A stretch of DNA of 34,136 nucleotides, from assembly GCA_947174835.1 (NCBI GenBank), contig CAMWKM010000015.1, positions 1 through 34,136 on the forward strand, given 5' to 3'. Source of the stretch: an uncultured Prevotella sp. (GTDB taxonomy: Bacteria > Bacteroidota > Bacteroidia > Bacteroidales > Bacteroidaceae). Both the position numbers and the translations under genes were made by a program. Below the pieces are notes generated by a model. That model made no database searches. It was not told the origin of the DNA and saw only the letters and a list, made by a program, of their open reading frames with translations. This document shows positions 29,160 to 34,136 of this stretch, piece after piece; the stretch's first letter is position 1; the number at the start of each line of letters is the position of its first letter.

Positions 29160-29265
29160 TTCGTTATAGCAGTTATTTTACCAAATTCACAATAAATGCC
29201 CTTCAGTTTTTCGATCCTGCCTTGAATCTTAACAAAGAGACATATTGTTTTTATAAAAAAACTAA

Positions 29266-30057
29266 TCACATAGGCACAGTTCCACCGTGATTCCCACCAG
29301 AAACAGACCCATCCATTCCTACAGTCCCACCTACAGGAGAGTAACCACCGCCATTATTGCCCCAAGCCATTGGACCATCATTGTAAGGGTCAAATCCACC
29401 AGGACGGGTCATGCCACCAGGGAATGATGGTATATTTTCCGGCTCTTCTGAAGCAGCCTCAACTTCAACAGGTATAAAATCTTGTGCAACTTTCAAACCA
29501 CGTTTCTCTGCATCGATTAAGACTAAAACTAATTCATAATTATTACCTATCGTGATAATATCACCATCATGACATTCTTCAGCACTGAAACCTATAGTTT
29601 CTCCATTTATCATGGTTCCATTGGTTGATTGAGTATCAGTTATTGCAGCAATGATACCGTTTTTTACCTGACGAGTTACGATAACAGCGTGGTTAGAAGA
29701 AACCGTTCCTTCAGCAAGCCTAATGTCGCTATCTTCTGCTTGACCTATAGTGTTTCGTCCCATTTGAAGTGGCCAGTATTCTCCTAAACGAGTACGTGAG
29801 ATAGAATACAAGAAGCCAACGATGGGTTTTCCCGGCTGAACGACTTTGCGTGGTTGAGGTGAAGATGAAGTTCCAGAGGCTGCGTTCCCTATCGGTGCAT
29901 CAATTTGTACATCCATCATTCCAGGTACCACAGTCCCGCGAGCTGCAGAAGGCCGATTTCCACGCGAATAAAAATTATTTGAACTCGCTCCATTTGGAGC
30001 ACCACTGGAGTTAGTCTCAGGCTCTAAACCTTGAATGACAGTTTTGTTTTGTGACAT
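29266..30057 (-). CDS. Cytoplasmic FHA protein with Thr-Val tags, first gene of the run
   Basis: A 263-residue protein without a membrane helix. The FHA domain covers about 78-182 (MGRNTIGQAEDSDIRL, SSNHAVI, STNGTMINGE). The flanks are low-complexity: an N-terminal Ser/Asn/Gly-rich part and a Gly-rich tail. Four Thr-Val spots stand out: KTVIQG (Thr6), GTVVPG (Thr42), GGTVGM (Thr245) and GGTVPM (Thr260). Such sites would be natural kinase targets and FHA ligands, which would let the protein bind copies of itself or kinase A. It is the first gene of the run, 86 bp from the end of a probable structured RNA; a gap of 106 bp separates it from kinase A. Confidence 0.9.
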   Translation of the reverse strand: MSQNKTVIQGLEPETNSSGAPNGASSNNFYSRGNRPSAARGTVVPGMMDVQIDAPIGNAASGTSSSPQPRKVVQPGKPIVGFLYSISRTRLGEYWPLQMGRNTIGQAEDSDIRLAEGTVSSNHAVIVTRQVKNGIIAAITDTQSTNGTMINGETIGFSAEECHDGDIITIGNNYELVLVLIDAEKRGLKVAQDFIPVEVEAASEEPENIPSFPGGMTRPGGFDPYNDGPMAWGNNGGGYSPVGGTVGMDGSVSGGNHGGTVPM

Positions 30058-30142
30058 AGCTTTATGTTTTTATTTTTTAGTGTTTACTACACAAAGCCTA
30101 TAACACCCCTAAGTTGGCAATTAATTGTTCATTTCAGGAAAT

Positions 30143-30536
30143 AAAAAAGACGTGGGAGTTTGTTTCTCCGCGCTTATCCCTGTGTTCAGGCCTTCGCATT
30201 GCCCCTGTGCAAGGATAAGCAACGCAAGCCAGCCCACGCCGAGTGACTATACAATTCGGCACAGACCTTCACCATAAAAATAAAGAATTATAGCTACGGA
30301 ACGGCCGGGATACAATTCACCCACGTAGACGCTTCAGTTGCATTACCTCTGTGCACAGATTCAAAGTTGCGAAGTTTGAACACACAGACAATAACGTCCG
30401 AAAACGTCCTTTCCCCATTGACCAGCCCTACAAACGGCTTCGTCGGCCACAGGATTCCATCAATGTCATTTCGGCCCACCCTTGTCCTAATTTGCCCCGG
30501 CCATTATTGACCAAGGCGGCAGGACTGACTTGGCCG
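30143..30536 (-). ncRNA. Probable structured RNA (6S-like hairpin) or leader of the kinase/FHA run
   Basis: A perfect -7 box (TAATTTTG, 30541-30548) faces a region of about 394 nt that ends in a hairpin plus T6 run (30143-30148). The 3' part folds well: an 8-bp outer stem (30233-30240 with 30149-30156), a large internal loop, then an 8-bp inner stem (GCUUAUCC/GGAUAAGC, 30213-30220 with 30172-30179). A helix, open bubble and helix, closed by a terminator, resembles 6S RNA, and 6S-like RNAs occur in Bacteroidales, but I cannot confirm the family. The outer stem doubles as the terminator stem. It could instead be a regulatory leader of the FHA gene at 30057. No convincing protein is encoded on either strand. 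Confidence 0.5.
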
Positions 30537-30540
30537 ACTG

Positions 30541-30548
30541 CAAAATTA
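30541..30548 (-). promoter_or_regulatory. -7 box for the structured RNA
   Basis: TAATTTTG on the minus strand, a full match to TAnnTTTG. No TTTG lies at the expected -33 position, so strength is uncertain. It is the only full -7 match I found upstream of the leftward kinase/FHA run. Confidence 0.5.
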
Positions 30549-30645
30549 CACATTTTTTATGATGTATCATTAATGCTTTTGAAGAAACCATCGTTTTTTA
30601 ACAATTTTAAATATATAAAACATACCCTGTTTCACTCACATAATA

Positions 30646-30717
30646 AGTCTTAAATTGTGTTACTATGGTGTTTACGCTGTCTAAGTATCATACTTGCGAT
30701 GACTAAGTATATGGTTT
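30646..30717 (-). repeat. 72-bp intergenic repeat, copy 2
   Basis: The reverse complement of this stretch matches 3585-3656 at 65 of 72 positions with no gap. The 22-bp internal period (ATACTTAG twice) is kept. Beyond the core, both copies also share ATTTTGCAAG further out (here near 30808-30817), but about 75 bp of extra sequence separates it from the core here. Like copy 1 it sits between divergent transcription units. Confidence 0.8.
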
Positions 30718-30835
30718 GCAGTACATAAACAATGTCTTTTCTAAAGATAAAATCATATTTTGATCATATCTTTTTTTCTAAAGCGTAAAGGATGTGAATA
30801 TGGCTTGCAAAATGTGAACAAAAACCTTGGGGGCA

Positions 30836-30902
30836 GGAGCCTCCCCCTCATATCTAAGTCCCCCTTATAGGGGGACAGATATAAGAGGGGGAAGAGGCTT
30901 CC
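30836..30902. repeat. 67-bp GC-rich imperfect palindrome
   Basis: Nested arms: GTCCCCC (30858-30864) with GGGGGAC (30870-30876), then ATATCT with AGATAT, then CCCCCT with AGGGGG, then GGAGCCT with AGGCTTCC, with small bulges. It would form a very stable hairpin. It lies about 85 bp upstream of the promoter of the ATP-grasp gene, where no gene ends from the left, so a plain terminator role is unlikely. It resembles a REP- or MITE-like palindromic unit. Confidence 0.75.
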
Positions 30903-30986
30903 GGGGGCTACGAACGGTATTTTTATTATTTAGTGCAAATAAAAAAATTACTTGCTAATTTATTCATTATTTACAGAAATAATATC

Positions 30987-30994
30987 TATCTTTG
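30987..30994 (+). promoter_or_regulatory. -7 box for the ATP-grasp and GH43 genes
   Basis: A perfect TATCTTTG on the plus strand, 16 bp before the ATG at 31011. It excludes the earlier in-frame ATG at 30933 as the start. No TTTG is seen at the standard -33 distance. Confidence 0.6.
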
Positions 30995-31010
30995 CACCAA
31001 AAATGAAGAA

Positions 31011-32096
31011 ATGACTATTCGCATTTTCAACCCAGAGCACGATATTGCCTTGGCAGCCAACCTGTCGAACTTCACGGCTCCACACGCCGGAAGACAGCTT
31101 CGGCATGACCTCGGATTCCTGCCTGCCTTATGGGCAGAGGAGGGCGATATAGTGCTGGTAGATGATGCGGAACAGGCTCGGCGATCTTTCCATCGCTTCA
31201 AGGGGCTTGCCAGTCGCTATCTGGAGGGGAGCCTGCATATTTCCGCCTGTCAGTTTGCCCATTCCACTTCGGTATTCAGTTCTGTCCAAGCCCAAAGATT
31301 GGATCCTTGGGGCTGGGATCTTGCCTTGAAGGCACGACTGCTTAGGTTGGGTGTGAGTGAAAAGCAATTGCCGTCTGACAACCAGTTGGATGCCATCCGG
31401 CACCTGTCCCACCGCCGCACGGCTATTCAACTGCTCCCTTGCCTACAGCGGGAAGGAACTTTGGGCGAGTCGTTTGAATGTACTTCAACAGAGGAGATAG
31501 AAGAGATCATCCGACGCTATGGCCGTCTGGTACTGAAAGCCCCTTGGTCGTCGAGTGGCCGAGGCCTGCGTTTCGTTCAGGAATCGGCATTCAAGACTGA
31601 TCATCTGATGGGATGGCTACGCAATCTTCTGACTGCACAAGGCAGTGTGATTGCTGAGCCATATTACAACAAAGTAAAGGATTTTGGTATGGAATTTATG
31701 GTTTCCGAATGTGGCGAGGTGCGCTATCTCGGACTGTCGCTGTTCCATACGGCCAACGGTGCCTATACCGGTAACATCCTGGCTACAGAGAGTAAGAAGC
31801 GAGAGATGATAAATCGTTACATACCTATCAATCTACTCGATGACATCCAAAAGAATATTTGCACCTCTCTCACCCCAAAATTCTCAAACCATTATACAGG
31901 CCCGTTTGGGGTTGACATGATGATATGCACATCACCAGAGGGGCAGTTCTTGCTACACCCCTGTGTAGAGATCAACTTGCGCCGCACGATGGGGCATGTA
32001 GCTTTATCGCTGACACCTACCGACGATGACGTGATGCGTGTGATGCGCATTGAATATACTGACAACAACTACAAACTAAAAATACAACAACTATGA
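31011..32096 (+). CDS. ATP-grasp-like protein, unknown substrate
   Basis: A 361-residue cytoplasmic protein starting MTIRIFNPEHDIALAANL. The middle and C-terminal parts look like an ATP-grasp fold: RLVLKAPWSSSGRGL (ATP-binding lysine and Ser/Gly loop), VIAEPYYNKVKDFGMEFMV, and the late metal-binding strand HPCVEINLRRTMG, where Glu and Asn would bind Mg. ATP-grasp enzymes ligate carboxylates to amines or thiols via acyl-phosphates; which reaction applies here I cannot say. The start follows from the promoter at 30987-30994. It shares ATGA with the GH43 gene, so the two are translationally coupled, which is unusual for a cytoplasmic ligase and an exported glycosidase. Confidence 0.75.
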   Translation: MTIRIFNPEHDIALAANLSNFTAPHAGRQLRHDLGFLPALWAEEGDIVLVDDAEQARRSFHRFKGLASRYLEGSLHISACQFAHSTSVFSSVQAQRLDPWGWDLALKARLLRLGVSEKQLPSDNQLDAIRHLSHRRTAIQLLPCLQREGTLGESFECTSTEEIEEIIRRYGRLVLKAPWSSSGRGLRFVQESAFKTDHLMGWLRNLLTAQGSVIAEPYYNKVKDFGMEFMVSECGEVRYLGLSLFHTANGAYTGNILATESKKREMINRYIPINLLDDIQKNICTSLTPKFSNHYTGPFGVDMMICTSPEGQFLLHPCVEINLRRTMGHVALSLTPTDDDVMRVMRIEYTDNNYKLKIQQL

Positions 32097-33724
32097 GAAA
32101 ACTAATCGTTTTGGTGCTGGCTACTGCCTGCCAGCTTGGCTCGCACGCCCAGTACCGTTCTGAAGTGTGGTTGCCCGACAATGGCGATGGCACTTACACC
32201 AACCCAGTAATCAATGCCGACTATTCCGACCCCGATGTCTGCGTAGGGCCCAGTGGCGAGGACTACTATCTGACTGCCTCGTCATTTCAGTGTATTCCCG
32301 GCCTGCCTATCTTACACTCCCGTGATCTGGTCAACTGGGAAATCATCAATTATGCCCTGACGGAACTCGAACCTCGCGAGGAGTTTGACAAGCCTTCGCA
32401 CGGCAATGGTGTCTGGGCACCGTCCATCCGTTACCACAACGGTGAATATTACATCTATTGGGGCGATCCCGACTATGGCGTGATGATGGTCAAGACTAAG
32501 GATCCAGCCGGCAAATGGGAAAAGCCAGTCTGTGTGATTCCCGGCAAGGGCTATATCGACACGACACCACTTTGGGATGAGGACGGACGTTGCTATTTGG
32601 TGAACGGCTGGGCTAACTCACGTTCCAAGTTTGCCTCTGTGCTCACCGTCCGTGAACTGTCAGCCGACGGTACACGTCCCATAGGCCAGCCTGTCATCGT
32701 GTTCGATGGCAACGGCACCGAAAACCGTACTTGCGAGGGGCCCAAGTTCTACAAACGCGACGGCTGGTACTGGATCATGTGCCCGGCCGGCGGTGTGCCT
32801 ACGGGTTTCCAACTGGCCATGCGTTCGAAGTCGCCCTACGGGCCATACGAACATAAGATTGTGCTGGCACAAGGCAAGACCAGTGTCAACGGCCCTCACC
32901 AAGGTGCATGGATACACAACAAATACGATGAAGACTGGTTCATTCATTTCCAAGACAAGGAGGCTTATGGCCGTGTGGTCCATCTGCAACCTGTCGACTG
33001 GTCTTCGGGCTGGCCTATCATGGGCAAGAAAGGTGAGCCAGTGCTGACCTACAAGAAACCTCAGAGCAGCAGCAATGTTATTCAGAATCCTGTGGAGAGC
33101 GATGAGTTCAATGCACCCACAATGGGGCTTCAGTGGCAATGGCACGCCAACTACGATGAGAAGTTTGGCGTTCCTACGGCCTTCGGCACTTTCCGCATCT
33201 ATACCTACAAACTGTCTGACGGCTGGAAAAACTTCTGGGAAGTCCCCAACCTGCTGTTGCAAAAGACACCCGCCGATCGTTTTACGGCTACAACTAAGTT
33301 GCGTTTCACTTCGAAAGCCAACGGACAGATGGGCGGCCTCATCATGATGGGTCTTGACTATTCAGCACTGGTTGTCCGTCGTGTAGGACAGGTTTTCCAA
33401 CTTGTGCAGATGACCTGTAAGGCTGCCGACAAAGGGAAGCCCCAAACAGAGCAAGTGCTGGCCACACTGAAACCGACAGCAATAGACAAGATTGACTATA
33501 AGCCCGGCATCCACGAGGATATCTATCTGCGCCTGACCGTCAACGACTCAAAAATGACTTTTGCCTATAGTCTCAACGGCAAAAAGTTTGAAGACTGCGG
33601 TACAGAATTTCAGATGAAGGAAGGCAAATGGATTGGTGCCAAGTTTGGCTACATCGCCGTAGAGACTGACTCAAAGGTAGATCGTGGCTGGATTGATGCC
33701 GACTGGATGCGTATCACAAAATAA
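32093..33724 (+). CDS. Exported glycoside hydrolase family 43 enzyme (xylosidase/arabinofuranosidase-like)
   Basis: A 543-residue protein with a signal peptide (MRKLIVLVLATACQLGSHA). The five-bladed GH43 propeller has its general base at Asp46 (YSDPDVCV), the pKa-modulating Asp156 (YIDTTPLW) and the acid Glu215 (TCEGPKFY). From about residue 345 a beta-sandwich domain follows (DEFNAPTMGLQWQWHANYDE to GWIDADWMRI), the concanavalin-like C-terminal domain of beta-xylosidase-type GH43 enzymes. It likely releases xylose or arabinose from plant hemicellulose oligosaccharides in the periplasm or at the surface. No SusC/D pair lies in the window. Confidence 0.92.
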   Translation: MRKLIVLVLATACQLGSHAQYRSEVWLPDNGDGTYTNPVINADYSDPDVCVGPSGEDYYLTASSFQCIPGLPILHSRDLVNWEIINYALTELEPREEFDKPSHGNGVWAPSIRYHNGEYYIYWGDPDYGVMMVKTKDPAGKWEKPVCVIPGKGYIDTTPLWDEDGRCYLVNGWANSRSKFASVLTVRELSADGTRPIGQPVIVFDGNGTENRTCEGPKFYKRDGWYWIMCPAGGVPTGFQLAMRSKSPYGPYEHKIVLAQGKTSVNGPHQGAWIHNKYDEDWFIHFQDKEAYGRVVHLQPVDWSSGWPIMGKKGEPVLTYKKPQSSSNVIQNPVESDEFNAPTMGLQWQWHANYDEKFGVPTAFGTFRIYTYKLSDGWKNFWEVPNLLLQKTPADRFTATTKLRFTSKANGQMGGLIMMGLDYSALVVRRVGQVFQLVQMTCKAADKGKPQTEQVLATLKPTAIDKIDYKPGIHEDIYLRLTVNDSKMTFAYSLNGKKFEDCGTEFQMKEGKWIGAKFGYIAVETDSKVDRGWIDADWMRITK

Positions 33725-33731
33725 AAGCAGG

Positions 33732-34136
33732 CTATTTGTCTACCTTCCTGAAGGTAAGAATCTTGGGGATCTTCTGCCACTTGCCTCCATCCGGCATTTT
33801 GACAGCAGATCCCTTTCCTTGCTGGAAAGTATAGATGCTGTCGTTCTCACGGACGAGCACAGCTTCCAAATCCTCACTGCCATAGTCGTTGACCAATTGG
33901 AGATGGGCCTCGTTGTTTTTTATCTCTGCTGCGACAATGGGCCAGCAGAAAGAGTAGTGCTCTTTTCCGATAAAACCAGGCAGGGGCCCCAGTATGTCCT
34001 GCCCCGGAATGACGATGTCCTGCCGGTGGAAACTGATGCGCATAAAAACCTGATATTCGTCATTGAAAAGATATGCGCAAAAGCCTGTGGAATCTTTCTG
34101 AGCCGAGAGGGCTGTTGTCAGCAAAAAGGCTATGAC
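33732..34136 (-). CDS. Secreted protein of unknown function (5' end cut by the window edge)
   Basis: At least 134 residues are visible; the frame stays open to the last base. The visible N-terminus, VIAFLLTTALSAQKDS, is the end of a signal peptide, so only the first few codons are missing. The mature part (FCAYLFNDEYQVFMRISF, then IPKILTFRKVDK) is rich in beta strands and I recognise no family. It converges on the GH43 gene with 7 bp between the stops. Confidence 0.7.
   Translation of the reverse strand, partial: VIAFLLTTALSAQKDSTGFCAYLFNDEYQVFMRISFHRQDIVIPGQDILGPLPGFIGKEHYSFCWPIVAAEIKNNEAHLQLVNDYGSEDLEAVLVRENDSIYTFQQGKGSAVKMPDGGKWQKIPKILTFRKVDK

Noticed and set aside
19216..30057. Type VI secretion regulatory module (PpkA/PppA/Fha)
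   Set aside because: None of the structural T6SS genes is present, and the protease fusion and secreted partners do not fit.
30294..30653. Short open frames on either strand (about 61 and 100 codons) within the structured RNA region
   Set aside because: Low-complexity-like products with no recognisable domain, overlapping a region better explained as RNA with its own promoter and terminator. Conservation of either frame would change this.
30836..30902. Intrinsic terminator
   Set aside because: No gene ends here on either strand and no T-run follows the stem.

Overview
The window looks like a chromosomal segment from a Bacteroidales bacterium, most likely Prevotella or a close relative. The support is the promoter style (TAnnTTTG -7 boxes with TTTG about 20 bp upstream, seen several times), the lack of strong Shine-Dalgarno sites, and typical Bacteroidetes families (DUF2027-Smr, BACON-like and esterase-like-phytase proteins, secreted GH2 and GH43 enzymes). 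This is inferred from sequence alone; no database search was made.

Left part (1-18,000): mostly housekeeping genes. A leftward serine-biosynthesis pair (serC, partial serA) is followed by a leftward BrkB/YihY membrane protein directly downstream of the RNase P RNA gene. A rightward DegP/HtrA protease, a small secreted protein and a tight HprK-like kinase / S26-type peptidase / PqqD-like cassette come next. Then come leftward ispE and nth, a rightward carbohydrate group (DUF2461, GH2 beta-galactosidase, esterase-like protein, ROK sugar kinase), and leftward nadE and a DUF2027-Smr gene, separated from the ROK gene by a strong shared terminator.

Middle (18,000-19,215): a gene-poor stretch with a 26-bp alternating purine-pyrimidine tract, an eight-unit array with a 22-bp period, several hairpins and the C-terminal remnant of a PAP2 phosphatase.

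Core of interest (19,216-30,057): a visibly AT-richer leftward run of nine genes plus one broken gene. It encodes two eukaryotic-like Ser/Thr kinases, two PP2C phosphatases, three FHA proteins (four FHA domains, one fused through a membrane helix to a trypsin-like protease), a broken FHA-membrane gene, and two secreted proteins (one with beta-strand repeats, one BACON-like). Most members have a cytoplasmic signalling domain, one membrane helix and an extracytoplasmic tail. I read it as a duplicated kinase/phosphatase/FHA module forming a phospho-threonine switch across the inner membrane that may control a periplasmic protease. I do not recognise it as a named system.

Right part (30,058-34,136): a probable structured RNA with its own promoter and terminator lies just upstream of that run. 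Next come a 72-bp repeat that matches, in inverted orientation, one near 3.6 kb, a GC-rich palindrome, an ATP-grasp-like gene overlapping a secreted GH43 glycosidase, and a partial secreted protein cut by the window edge. No tRNA, rRNA, transposase, integrase or CRISPR array was seen.
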